A stretch of DNA of 64,000 nucleotides from Skeletonema tropicum (GCA_037178625.1 CM074129.1:186001-250000), one strand, 5' to 3'; counted from the stretch's first letter, positions 1-10,213 are shown. Numbers and translations are program-made. Notes: generated by a model from the sequence alone, not told the origin.

Positions 1-138
1 CATCTCGGCGTGTGGATGGAATCTGATCAACCCAAGTTGCAGATACACTCTAAACTAACTAAATGAAATATTATTGGTCTTTGAACCGGGAGGATCGGCG
101 TAATATTGGTGTAGTAATGGCTATCACTATCGAGTGAT

Positions 139-225
139 TTTTTGTCCCCTTCGGGGGACAAAAATATTTGAGGGCCATCGCGAGTGGGGATCAAAATGGT
201 TTTTGTCCCCTGAAGGGGACAAAAA
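139..225. repeat. Two identical-arm hairpins
   Basis: Two perfect inverted repeats share the same 11-bp arms (TTTTTGTCCCC / GGGGACAAAAA). The first is at 139-164 with loop TTCG closed by a C-G pair, the second at 200-225 with loop TGAA. They lie about 60 bp apart. The function is unknown; they may be the ends of a decayed small element. Confidence 0.7.
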
Positions 226-260
226 CTGAACGACGGCTAGAGAGACACCAGTGTAGTCAG

Positions 261-544
261 CTACAGGGGTCAAAAAACAAAAAACGTGAATTACAGAAAA
301 AGTGTCTAACGATATTGAGCGAACAGCTAGCATTTTCTGATGTGACAGTGAAAAAGTCATCTTCCCGCCCGAATTTGGTAGGAGTAGCTACTGTAGGAAT
401 CGTAGTACGTGTACGTAGAAAAACTTTGCAGGCTTATTCTCTCTCCTCCACAAAATGCGGGAAGCATTTTTTGGGTGTGTACCAATTCCTACAATTTTGT
501 GTACGTAGCGAAGAGGTGTTAGACACCTTTTTTGACCCCTGTAG
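261..544. repeat. Possible 284-bp foldback element
   Basis: The ends carry a 17-bp perfect inverted repeat, CTACAGGGGTCAAAAAA at 261-277 and its complement at 528-544. No transposase and no clear target-site duplication are visible, so identity as a MITE is a guess. Confidence 0.35.
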
Positions 545-1283
545 TCAGTAGAGAAAGAAGAAGAGAATGGAATCAGACACCATATATGGTCTTCTGTCAT
601 AAATGGGAGTCCTCTCCAGAGGGACTCTGAATATGTTTGCAAGAGCTGATCACGCGCTGAGTCCTCCAAGTGACTCAGATACGTGTCTGAAGATTCTATG
701 TAGGGTGGGAATCAGACATTGAATGGGAGGGGCGGTCATAAAACAATTTTTCGACCCCACCTTGGAGGATTTTTCCTCCTATCAAGAACCTCGTGACCTC
801 GATTGACCCCTCTTCGATCCCTCTCAGACCTTTCCAAGGACCGACGCCCGAAGAGGTCGCGAGGCGTGAGCCCCAGTCCTCTTTGGGCATCGCAAGCTCA
901 AAAAGTCAAGTTGCACCCCTGGACCCTGACCCTGCCTCGTGACCTCGTTTTGTTAGGTTACCCATACCAGTACACGTATGTAGTGCACCATAACTCCATA
1001 GTAGCTCACTATTTCCTATTTCTATTTCCTATCCTTCATCCTTCATCTCTGTATTGCATCATGGAGATTTGGGATACTAACAGGTTATGGCCTTCACTTT
1101 ATTGAGGTCACCGTCACCGGGAGATCCAGGAAATCAGTCACCCACAATTGCCCCACAGTCAATACGGAGGGGGGGACGGGGGTTTAATCTCGTTTCTGCT
1201 CCGCGACAACAGCGACGACGCTGCCTTCTTGAAGTTCAAGTTAAGAGCGGCGCCCAGCATATATATCTTTTGCTGGAAGACAG
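545..1283. other. No supported gene
   Basis: Only short overlapping ORFs without recognisable domains are present. A poly-G tract lies near 1170-1180. No gene or RNA is supported here. Confidence 0.5.
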
Positions 1284-1291
1284 GTGAAAGT

Positions 1292-1505
1292 TAGGCGTAT
1301 CGGGATAGTTGGCGCTTTTCATACCCTCTTGTGGGCGATGCCCACGTGGGGCCCACATCTGCAGAAAATCAGGTGAAAATGAGCTAAAATGCGGGCAAAA
1401 TCCCCGAATATCGACTCAAAATCAACCAAAATCTCCCGTCAAGCCTCCTGTCAAATAAGTCCCTCTTGTGGGCAAGCCCACGCGCCCACTATCCCGATAC
1501 GCCTA
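1292..1505. mobile_element. hAT-like MITE, 214 bp, with 8-bp target duplication
   Basis: Terminal inverted repeats start TAGGCGTATCGGGATAGT at the left and end with the complement at 1505. The element is flanked by perfect 8-bp direct repeats GTGAAAGT at 1284-1291 and 1506-1513. Inside, a CTCTTGTGGGC motif recurs near both ends, as subterminal transposase-binding repeats often do. An 8-bp duplication fits the hAT group. There is no coding capacity, so it would depend on a transposase supplied elsewhere. Confidence 0.8.
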
Positions 1506-1823
1506 GTGAAAGTCCGTTTTCAGTTTTCACCCTTTCTTTTTTGCAACTTTTTCAGTCACTAGTGAACACTAACGGGACTACCATATCGACTTTCCGTCAA
1601 ATGAGAAAAACTTTCTGATAATTGAGAAGCATACTCTCTCAAGTGAGACAATTTCAATTTGGCTCTTTATGGCTCTTTTAGAAATTACTAGACCGGACCA
1701 GCTCGGGTTGCTGGTCCGCTAGCCCCTCCGGAATGGGTCTGATGAGAACGAAGCTCCAATTGGAAGCGAATGCAAACCTGAAGCGTCATGAGAATTCCCC
1801 TTGACATAATCATTTTCCACACA

Positions 1824-2624
1824 GGGATGGGGATCTATGGGGATGAGAATTCCAAGCTACGTCTTTCTGATCTCAGAATACTACACGCGAAGCGATCCAG
1901 TAGTAGCTCCTTTTGAAACGGTGTGGGAGACCAAACGGTGGCGATCTGTAGTGTTAGCCTATCCAGCAGGTTAGTTCTCTTCGAATATTGGTGCTCTGAT
2001 AAAAGTGAGCACAGTTCTGAAATCCTCTCGGTGAGCTGAGTTCAAATCCGCTCTGTACCAGAGGTAGTTTTGGAATCATGGTGAAAGAATGTGTGATAAG
2101 GAGCCAAAGACCCAAGGAAACTGGACGAGGGGACCCTTTTTGGGGATAACCCTAAAGTCAAGCTAGAAGTGGGCCTAACAAAAAAAATTATAAAAATTTT
2201 GGTACACCACGGATTCAAACTCAGCTCACCGAGAGCAGCATTTTAAGCACCTTTACAGGGTAGGTTACCCCCATGGCAGAAGAGAACTAACAATTGGTGA
2301 TTTATTGGATAGGGTAACACTACAGATCGCCCGGTGCGGGGGGATGGGGATCTATGGGGATGAGAATTCCAAGCTATCTCTTTCTGATCTCAGAATAATA
2401 TAACAGAAATTTTAAAGTACGTCTGATTAGCCCTCTAGGGGCGTATTCACGCGAAGCGATCCAGTAGTAGCTCCTTTTGAAACGGTGTGGGAGACCAAAC
2501 GGTGCGGGGGGATGGGGATCTATGGGGATGAGAATTCCAAGCTATCTCTTTCTGATCTCAGAATACTACACGCGAAGGGATCCAGTAGTAGCTCCTTTTG
2601 AAACGGTTGGGAGACCAAACGGTG
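1824..2624. repeat. Three direct repeats enclosing an inverted repeat
   Basis: A block of about 114 bp beginning GGGATGGGGATCTATGGGG occurs at 1824, 2340 and 2511. The middle copy contains an extra stretch of about 50 bp (2397-2446). Between the first and second copies, 1940-1970 and 2312-2336 form an inverted repeat around GCGATCTGTAGTGTTA. Inside that, two sequences related to CTCGGTGAGCTGAGTT face each other (about 2028 and 2225). This looks like a decayed composite transposon. No gene is seen. Confidence 0.65.
2397..2443 (+). repeat. 47-bp dispersed repeat, copy 1
   Basis: This 47-bp sequence, centred on AAATTTTAAAGTACGTCTGA, is identical to 52896-52942 about 50 kb away. Here it interrupts one of three local direct repeats, which suggests it arrived as a small insertion. 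Confidence 0.75.
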
Positions 2625-2659
2625 TGGGCGGATAACAATTGTCTTTTATAGTTATTACT

Positions 2660-2762
2660 TAAGACCGGCGCAAACAAAATGTGCTAGGGTAAATTTTGTT
2701 CTGCAGGCTTGGCGCTAGATATTTTTAAATTACCCTAGCTCATTTTATTTGCGCCTGTCTTA
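2660..2762. repeat. Small foldback element, about 103 bp
   Basis: Imperfect inverted repeats of about 32 bp (TAAGAC, GGCGCAAA and GCTAGGGTAA blocks) face each other with only about 35 bp between them. ACTT flanks both sides and may be a short target duplication. Its origin is unknown. Confidence 0.6.
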
Positions 2763-2999
2763 CTTAGAAGATCAGTCTTTTAAATTTTTATCCTTGGGGT
2801 TCTGGACCCCTCGAGACCTCGTCGCCGCGCACGATGGATAAAAGCAACATGACGATTCGACGGGACTGCAAGAGCTACGGTACAGGCTAGCAAAGAAAAG
2901 GAATGAAAATCTTTCACCGAGCTTTCTCCCATTCAATACGTATCCATCCTAACAATGCAGTGGAGATGCATTTAAAAACACACAAAATCATTCATCTCT

Positions 3000-4019
3000 A
3001 AGAAGACGCCTCATATCCAAACGTTCCGCCACCATAGAAGCAGCACTCGACCAGGGAGTATGTCCCTCCTCGTTATTCAAGAGAACTCATTGCCAAGAAG
3101 AGAGTGGCATCCTTGCTCAATGTTATCAGGGACGTAAAAGGAGCAGTCACACCCAAGAGGATCGACAAAGTCACGTGCAGATGCAGAGATACAGACGATG
3201 CTGTTGGTATCCCCATGTGCTCCACTGAAGAGATAGCTCCCATTTCCATTTGCTGAACGACATCATTTGATTCATCGACAACTTCGAGGTACGCACGGTG
3301 TTATCCTCAGGAACCATCGTTCCTCCGCGGCAAAAGCAGCATTCATCCCATGGGGTATTGCCTTCGCTATTAGTCAAGTTGACGTCCGAGCTGGAATCAC
3401 GGAGAGATTACATCCGAGTTCGACGTTTGGATCATCGCACCAGAAACAGTCACGTCCAAGGGGATTGAAAAAATCTCCCCAGATTGACACACCATCATTT
3501 GAGTGGGACGGCGAGTTAAAGAAGCATGCGTCGGAAGGGGCGTCCGAGCGTGCGTTGGCTCATCAGTCGGAACATACGTCGGGTAATAAATTGACATGGC
3601 TGTCTCAATGCTCATCGAGACTCGAGACACTCATGCTCATGAGTTGACATTTGGCTGCCTTCGACTTGGCCGTATTACCCTCAATGCTCAAGCTTGCGCT
3701 GAGCGAAGAGTTGCCAGTCGTGTCGGTCGTGTTCACAAACATGGGCACAGATTGATCGATGCACTTCGCCGCCTTGGCAGATGATTTGTCCATCATGGAA
3801 TCATTGGCCGTCTTGGAAGAGTGGGTCGAGGAAGAAGGAAGACTGAGGAGTCTTCGAAGACTTGGCAACGACGTCCGATCCCACGCTGACAGAGAAGGAT
3901 TTACCAGCCTTTGGACGTGGGTCAACGCCGAAGGTGGGGTACGCCTTGGAAGATTTGGTGGAAGCCGCAGCAGCAATGGCCATGGTGGCTAGGAAAAGGG
4001 ATGAAAAACAAAAGTTCAT
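3000..4019 (-). pseudogene. Frameshifted secreted Cys-rich repeat protein
   Basis: Read on the minus strand from an ATG at 4019, the protein begins with a plausible signal peptide (hydrophobic FCFSSLFLATMAIAAAAS). A Ser/Lys-rich region follows, then a Pro/Thr stretch (YVPTDEPTHARTPLPTHA), then two related Cys-rich modules. Both modules share a D-F-x-x-P-L-G-x-D-C start, an N-[VI]-E-x-G-C centre and a T-P-W...E-C-C-F end. The reading frame changes near 3835 and 3615 and again within each module, so no continuous ORF exists. It was probably an extracellular or cell-wall protein, but the family is not recognised. Clustered indels from assembly error are the alternative to true decay. Confidence 0.5.
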
Positions 4020-4098
4020 GTGATGTTGTGATAGTATTCTATATCAAATGATGAACTTGGCAACATTTTCATTTCGTGTCTTATCGTTATTGCTACTT

Positions 4099-4183
4099 CT
4101 ATCTAGCATACAGATCAAGCAACTGGGAGAAGTGAACATCAATCTGCTCCAAAGCTGATTCATTACATTCCTCATCTTCGAAA
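4099..4183 (-). pseudogene. Family X acidic protein, C-terminal fragment
   Basis: The last 28 or so codons of family X (ending LLDLYAR, stop at 4099) are present. The sequence then breaks off at 4183 and joins directly to the array unit start at 4186. This truncated copy marks the left edge of the tandem array. Confidence 0.8.
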
Positions 4184-4262
4184 TTAAGATACTCCTCTAT
4201 AGAGGTTGCAAGTTGCAACACTCGGCCATGACACATGTAATGACACACAAATGTGTCCAATT

Positions 4263-5160
4263 ATGGAGACAGGAGATCCAAGATTGACTGCTCTTTCGTT
4301 TTTTGTCGTGCGGGCAAGGGTAAGTCGAGTTCGTCTCGTGCGGTTCGTCGTTCTACATGTGTACGATACGATACCCTCTCGCCTCCAATTTCAAAATCTA
4401 TCTGGCACCTCACCTCTCATTGCGTGATTGGATGGCAGGATTTCTCCATTGACCAAGCCGAGAGCGTCACGGCAGAATTCCGACTTGATTGCTCGGCTGA
4501 AGAGTTTGCTGCTGGAAGATCCATCCTCGTCCTCGTCCTCGTCCTCGTCCGAACCTAAGAAAAATGAAGCACTTCTGCTGCGGATATAACAGCTCGAAGA
4601 AATCTCATCTACGAAGTCGCATGATACGACAGCCCCAACTCTTGCAGAGCAAATGATCGCAACTGCAGCGTCCGTGCAAAAGAGCCTGAAAGAAGAACAA
4701 AGAAATGAAGAGCAAAAGAGAGGGGGAAATGCCACGTTTGGCATGAAGAAGGGTTTCCTTCAGAAGAATAATGCCAAAAAAGACCGTTCGGATAAACGTA
4801 GCGTTGCAATTCAAAAGGTGAGAAGCATGTTGTTTGGTCACATTGATGAGAATATACGATACGATTCTTTCTCTAACTCTCCACATAGAAGCAGCAGCAG
4901 CAGCTAAACAATCTCAATTTGGAATTGAATCCCAAAGGTAGCTCTATGTCTCCAAACTGCTTGTCGCAAGACGACTGTATGCCGTCATCCAACACAGAAA
5001 GCTCGTCTACTCCCAGTCTCGTCTACTCCCAGTGCTAGCCCTCTTTATCTACCCGAGGTCCAAGATGCTCTATCGTCTCATCTCCAATCTGATCAGTCCA
5101 AAGTCCAAATGGGCATCTCCTACATTTCTTACCTCTCTTTCCAGCATCCAACGCTGTCAA
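4263..5160 (+). pseudogene. STI1-like protein pseudogene, array unit 1
   Basis: A first ATG at 4263 leads to a probable donor GTAAGT near 4320 and acceptor near 4438. A frame then runs through a poly-Ser block into an in-frame TAA at 4587-4589 and continues through FGMKKGFL. A second intron (4818-4888, GTGAGA...CATAG) joins in phase to an exon beginning KQQQQLNN. A tandem 16-bp duplication (5002-5017 and 5018-5033) then shifts the frame; ignoring it, the text reads on as STPSASPLYLPEVQDALSS. The KKGFL motif, EVQDAL motif and later helical repeats in better copies (15.4 and 63.5 kb) resemble eukaryotic proteins with STI1/HOP-type helical repeats. The 3' half is missing here. Confidence 0.6.
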
Positions 5161-5282
5161 ATGTGGCAGGATACTTATGCAATGACCCACAAGATGCTTG
5201 GGTACCGGTCATTCAGTTTATTATTGGCCTCATTACTTATCTTACTAACTCTCAGGTCAAGCCTCTCCTGCTTCTATGATGA

Positions 5283-5300
5283 TTTACCAGCTCTCGCTCA
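5283..5300 (+). promoter_or_regulatory. Conserved element upstream of family X genes
   Basis: TTTACCAGCTCTCGCTCA lies about 185 bp before the ATG of the first plus-strand family X gene. The same or a close sequence in the same orientation precedes the other loci. It is at about 7087 (variant), 8257, 10064 (variant), 11234, 14460 (variant), 39438, 60679 and 62359, mostly 160-190 bp from the ATG. It could be a promoter element or simply co-duplicated flank. Its persistence next to the diverged 39.3-kb copy favours function. Confidence 0.4.
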
Positions 5301-5485
5301 GGGCACATCAGCACGAAGCGGATTGGGAACAGAACCAGGCCAGAATGAACGCTGCATTTTTCTTCCACAACATATGACGTACATAAAATAACAACTTGCA
5401 ACACTCTGCCGAGCCCAAAAGCAACAAGCTACACTACTTGTCAACTTGCTTCTTGAAGTCACACAACTACATCCTCCTCTCGACA

Positions 5486-5887
5486 ATGTTCACCGCCAGA
5501 TCAACCAAGATGACTCCTTCTTCATCTTCAAGCTCCGAACCAGTGCACACAACTACTGCACCCTGCCACCAGGAGCCGATAGAAATCGATATCGATACCC
5601 TGACTACAGAAGACCTGCAATCACTGAAACAAGACGACCCGTTCCTCTACTATTCTATCCCCTTTGTCCGGAGGGCAGAGTTCAGTCTTGAGGAGCCCGA
5701 TATGTCTCATTCCAGTTTCAAAGGATCTACTACCGTCAAGCGACGAACAAGAGTGTCATATGAGTGTCATACGGATCTCCTAATGGATGATCTCTTGGAA
5801 GATTTCGAAGACGAGGAATGTAATGAATCAGCTTTGGAGCAGATTGATCTTGACTTCTCCCAGTTGCTTGATCTGTATGCTAGATAG
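5486..5887 (+). CDS. Family X small acidic protein, copy A
   Basis: The product is a 133-residue protein of unrecognised family. The first ATG in good context is at 5486; the frame is open further upstream only from a non-ATG codon. The N-terminus is Ser/Thr-rich (about residues 9-25), followed by EIDIDTLTTEDLQSLKQDDP (about 35-54) and an FLYYSIP motif. A basic patch VKRRTRVSYE follows (about 87-96). The last 30 residues are strongly acidic (DDLLEDFEDEE) and end LLDLYAR. There is no signal peptide, membrane segment or Cys cluster. Acidic and hydrophobic residues alternate in the tail, as in activation or protein-docking segments, but that is inference. It faces copy B tail to tail. Confidence 0.75.
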   Translation: MFTARSTKMTPSSSSSSEPVHTTTAPCHQEPIEIDIDTLTTEDLQSLKQDDPFLYYSIPFVRRAEFSLEEPDMSHSSFKGSTTVKRRTRVSYECHTDLLMDDLLEDFEDEECNESALEQIDLDFSQLLDLYAR

Positions 5888-6495
5888 AAGTAGCAATAAC
5901 GATAAGACACGAAATGAAAATGTTACTCCTACCATGATGTAATGATAGAAGAGAGTAGAACTAGAACAGTGATGAATCAGCATCAATACCTAATAGCTAA
6001 CCTAAAATGTGTCGAAAAATAGTCAGCTGAACTGCAAGAATATTTATGACGGAAACCTGGCTCCGTTGACTAGCTCAGATCCGTCGCTTTCCTTCATTAA
6101 AATGGAGCACAAAGCCCTCGACAAAATGAGCCTATGAACCAACCAAGTAATGTAGGTAATGAAGTAGTTATCATCGCGTTCGTCAAGTACAATCAACTCC
6201 GGCTGTAAATCGTGCAACCACGCTCTAACCGGTCAAAATGTAGAAGTAAAAATGCATCAATTGAGTCAAACTTGGCTCAGACTTCTCACAGAGAGAGCTA
6301 GTGGAATTGAAGGCAAGATTACTGAAATTGGCTCTCTAGAGATATTGATTGCTGCATACTACTTAATATTGACGATGATCTCAGTACGATTTGAATTTAA
6401 AGTACTGTTACAGAAAGTTCTATTATGGTTCTACTCTCTTCTATCATTACATCATGGTGACATTTTCATTTCGTGTCTTATCGTTATTGCTACTT

Positions 6496-6897
6496 CTATC
6501 TAGCATACAGATCAAGCAACTCGGAGAAGTGAACATCAATCTGCTCCAAAGCTGATTCATTACATTCCTCGTCTTCAAAATCTTCCAAGAGATCATCCAT
6601 TAGGAGATCCGTATGACACTCATATGACACTCTTGTTCGTCGCTTGACGGTAGTAGATCCTTTGAAACTGGAATGAGACTTATCGGGCTCCTCAAGACTG
6701 AACTCTGCCCTCCGGACAACGGGGATAGAATAGTAGAGGAACGGGTCGTCTTGTTTCAGTGATTGCAGGTCTTCTGTAGTCAGGGCATCGATATCGATTT
6801 CTATCGGCTCCTGGTGGCAGGGTGCAGTAGTTGTGTGCACTGGTTCGGAGCTTGAAGTTGAAGAAGGAGTCATCTTGGTTGATCTGGCGGTGAACAT
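6496..6897 (-). CDS. Family X small acidic protein, copy B
   Basis: This 133-residue copy is convergent with copy A, with 608 bp between the two stop codons. It differs from copy A by a few substitutions: Thr for Ser near residue 13, Ala for Thr in DALTTED, SIPV for SIPF, Lys for Met in PDKSHSS, and VHFSE for LDFSQ near the end. The frame is intact. About 50 bp past the stop is shared in mirror orientation with copy A, so both genes keep a common 3' flank. Confidence 0.75.
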   Translation of the reverse strand: MFTARSTKMTPSSTSSSEPVHTTTAPCHQEPIEIDIDALTTEDLQSLKQDDPFLYYSIPVVRRAEFSLEEPDKSHSSFKGSTTVKRRTRVSYECHTDLLMDDLLEDFEDEECNESALEQIDVHFSELLDLYAR

Positions 6898-7236
6898 TGT
6901 CGAGAGGAGGATGTAGTTGTGTGACTTCAAGAAGTAAGTTGACAAGTACTGTAGCTTGTTTGGCTTGGGCGGATGGAATGTTATGATTGATCGACGAAGA
7001 ACAATTTTATGCTCCGAAGTACTATCTATCGAGGGAGCTCAGTTTGTTTTTGTTCCAACTTGAAGTAATTATGGAGTCTATCTCTAGAGTGAGAGCTTGT
7101 AAATGATGAATTGTCCCAAAGAGGCTTTGGCTCAGGCCTACATACACGAGATGGCCTATTAAGATACTCCTCTATAGAGGTTGCAAGTTGCAACACTCGG
7201 CCATGACACATGTAATGACACACAAATGTGTCCATT

Positions 7237-8134
7237 ATGGAGACAGGAGATCCAAGATTGACTGCTCTTTCGTTTTTTGTCGTGCGGGCAAGGGTAAGTC
7301 GAGTTTGTCTCGTGCGGTTCGTCGTTCTACATGTGTACGATACGATACCCTCTCGCCTCCAATTTCAAAATCTATCTGGCACCTCACCTCTCATTGCGTG
7401 ATTGGATGGCAGGATTTCTCCATTGACCAAGCCGAGAGCGTCACGGCAGAATTCCGACTTGATTGCTCGGCTGAAGAGTTTGCTGCTGGAAGATCCATCC
7501 TCGTCCTCGTCCTCGTCCTCGTCCGAACCTAAGAAAAATGACGCACTTCTGCTGCGGATATAACAGCTCGAAGAAATCTCATCTACGAAGTCGCATGATA
7601 CGACAGCCCCATCTCTTGCAGAGCAAATGATCGCAACTGCAGCGTCCGTGCAAAAGAGCCTGAAAGAAGAACAAAGAAATGAAGAGCAAAAGAGAGGGGG
7701 AAATGCCACGTTTGGCATGAAGAAGGGTTTCCTTCAGAAGAATAATGCCAAAAAAGACCGTTCGGATAAACGTAGCGTTGCAATTCAAAAGGTGAGAAGC
7801 ATGTTGTTTGGTCACATTGATGAGAATATACGATACGATTCTTTCTCTAACTCTCCACATAGAAGCAGCAGCAGCAGCTGAACAATCTCATTTTGGAATT
7901 GAATCCCAAAGGTAGCTCTATGTCTCCAAACTGCTTGTCGCAAGACGACTGTATGCCGTCATCCAACACAGAAAGCTCGTCTACTCCCAGTCTCGTCTAC
8001 TCCCAGTGCTAGCCCTCTTTATCTACCCGAGGTCCAAGATGCTCTATCGTCTCATCTCCAATCTGATCAGTCCAAAGTCCAAATGGGCATCTCCTACATT
8101 TCTTACCTCTCTTTCCAGCATCCAACGCTGTCAA
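7237..8134 (+). pseudogene. STI1-like protein pseudogene, array unit 2
   Basis: It carries the same lesions as unit 1: the in-frame TAA after the poly-Ser block, the 16-bp frameshifting duplication, and loss of the 3' half at the same point. One base is missing near 7232 relative to the other units. Shared lesions show that decay preceded amplification. Confidence 0.6.
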
Positions 8135-8459
8135 ATGTGGCAGGATACTTATGCAATGACCCACAAGATGCTTGGGTACCGGTCATTCAGTTTATTATTG
8201 GCCTCATTACTTATCTTACTAACTCTCAGGTCAAGCCTCTCCTGCTTCTATGATGATTTACCAGCTCTCGCTCAGGGCACATCAGCACGAAGCGGATTGG
8301 GAACAGAACCAGGCCAGAATGAACGCTGCATTTTTCTTCCACAACATATGACGTACATAAAATAACAACTTGCAACACTCTGCCGAGCCCAAAAGCAACA
8401 AGCTACACTACTTGTCAACTTGCTTCTTGAAGTCACACAACTACATCCTCCTCTCGACA

Positions 8460-8861
8460 ATGTTCACCGCCAGATCAACCAAGATGACTCCTTCTTCATC
8501 TTCAAGCTCCGAACCAGTGCACACAACTACTGCACCCTGCCACCAGGAGCCGATAGAAATCGATATCGATACCCTGACTACAGAAGACCTGCAATCACTG
8601 AAACAAGACGACCCGTTCCTCTACTATTCTATCCCCTTTGTCCGGAGGGCAGAGTTCAGTCTTGAGGAGCCCGATATGTCTCATTCCAGTTTCAAAGGAT
8701 CTACTACCGTCAAGCGACGAACAAGAGTGTCATATGAGTGTCATACGGATCTCCTAATGGATGATCTCTTGGAAGATTTCGAAGACGAGGAATGTAATGA
8801 ATCAGCTTTGGAGCAGATTGATCTTGACTTCTCCCAGTTGCTTGATCTGTATGCTAGATAG
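8460..8861 (+). CDS. Family X small acidic protein, copy C
   Basis: The translation is identical to copy A, as expected from array homogenisation. It is convergent with copy D; the intervening spacer (8862-9471) is almost the same as that between A and B. The conserved upstream element lies at about 8257. Confidence 0.75.
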   Translation: MFTARSTKMTPSSSSSSEPVHTTTAPCHQEPIEIDIDTLTTEDLQSLKQDDPFLYYSIPFVRRAEFSLEEPDMSHSSFKGSTTVKRRTRVSYECHTDLLMDDLLEDFEDEECNESALEQIDLDFSQLLDLYAR

Positions 8862-9471
8862 AAGTAGCAATAACGATAAGACACGAAATGAAAATGTTAC
8901 TCCTACCATGATGTAATGATAGAAGAGAGTAGAACTAGAACAGTGATGAATCAGCATCAATACCTAATAGCTAACCTAAAATGTGTCGAAAAATAGTCAG
9001 CTGAACTGCAAGAATATTTATGACGGAAACCTGGCTCCGTTGACTAGCTCAGATCCGTCGCTTTCCTTCATTAAAATGGAGCACAAAGCCCTCGACAAAA
9101 TGAGCCTATGAACCAACCAAGTAATGTAGGTAATGAAGTAGTTATCATCGCGTTCGTCAAGTACAATCAACTCCGGCTGTAAATCGTGCAACCACGCTCT
9201 AACCGGTCAAAATGTAGAAGTAAAAATGCATCAATTGAGTCAAACTTGGCTCAGACTTCTCACAGAGAGAGCTAGTGGAATTGAAGGCAAGATTACTGAA
9301 ATTGGCTCTCTAGAGATATTGATTGCTGCATACTACTTAATATTGACGATGATCTCAGTACGATTTGAATTTAAAGTATACTGTTACAGAAAGTTCTATT
9401 ATGGTTCTACTCTCTTCTATCATTACATCATGGTGACATTTTCATTTCGTGTCTTATCGTTATTGCTACTT

Positions 9472-9873
9472 CTATCTAGCATACAGATCAAGCAACTCGG
9501 AGAAGTGAACATCAATCTGCTCCAAAGCTGATTCATTACATTCCTCGTCTTCAAAATCTTCCAAGAGATCATCCATTAGGAGATCCGTATGACACTCATA
9601 TGACACTCTTGTTCGTCGCTTGACGGTAGTAGATCCTTTGAAACTGGAATGAGACTTATCGGGCTCCTCAAGACTGAACTCTGCCCTCCGGACAACGGGG
9701 ATAGAATAGTAGAGGAACGGGTCGTCTTGTTTCAGTGATTGCAGGTCTTCTGTAGTCAGGGCATCGATATCGATTTCTATCGGCTCCTGGTGGCAGGGTG
9801 CAGTAGTTGTGTGCACTGGTTCGGAGCTTGAAGTTGAAGAAGGAGTCATCTTGGTTGATCTGGCGGTGAACAT
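9472..9873 (-). CDS. Family X small acidic protein, copy D
   Basis: The translation is identical to copy B (133 residues, start ATG at 9873). It is divergent from the next unit's STI1-like pseudogene. The shared region upstream of the ATG contains the variant AGTGAGAGCTTGTAAA motif. Confidence 0.75.
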   Translation of the reverse strand: MFTARSTKMTPSSTSSSEPVHTTTAPCHQEPIEIDIDALTTEDLQSLKQDDPFLYYSIPVVRRAEFSLEEPDKSHSSFKGSTTVKRRTRVSYECHTDLLMDDLLEDFEDEECNESALEQIDVHFSELLDLYAR

Positions 9874-10213
9874 TGTCGAGAGGAGGATGTAGTTGTGTGA
9901 CTTCAAGAAGTAAGTTGACAAGTACTGTAGCTTGTTTGGCTTGGGCGGATGGAATGTTATGATTGATCGACGAAGAACAATTTTATGCTCCGAAGTACTA
10001 TCTATCGAGGGAGCTCAGTTTGTTTTTGTTCCAACTTGAAGTAATTATGGAGTCTATCTCTAGAGTGAGAGCTTGTAAATGATGAATTGTCCCAAAGAGG
10101 CTTTGGCTCAGGCCTACATACAAGAGATGGCCTATTAAGATACTCCTCTATAGAGGTTGCAAGTTGCAACACTCGGCCATGACACATGTAATGACACACA
10201 AATGTGTCCAATT

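Noticed and set aside
803..1287. Two overlapping plus-strand ORFs of 100 and 66 aa
   Set aside because: Low-complexity, no domain, and starting in DNA with poly-G tracts and repeats; probably chance.
2010..2310. tRNA-like text GAGTTCAAATCCG and GTACCA in two inverted copies
   Set aside because: No 7-bp acceptor stem or anticodon arm can be drawn around either copy; at best a tRNA-derived repeat.
4253..4744. ORFs rich in LVLVLV on the plus strand and DEDEDEDE on the minus strand
   Set aside because: Both are shadow frames of a TCC/TCG poly-Ser tract in the STI1-like pseudogene.
5396..5485. Longer N-terminus for family X (30 extra residues)
   Set aside because: It needs a TTG start; the ATG at 5486 is conserved in all intact copies and the upstream text is not kept in diverged copies.
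5750..5780. PP1-docking RVxF motif in family X (RVSYE)
   Set aside because: The last position is Tyr rather than Phe or Trp, so the match is outside the usual pattern.
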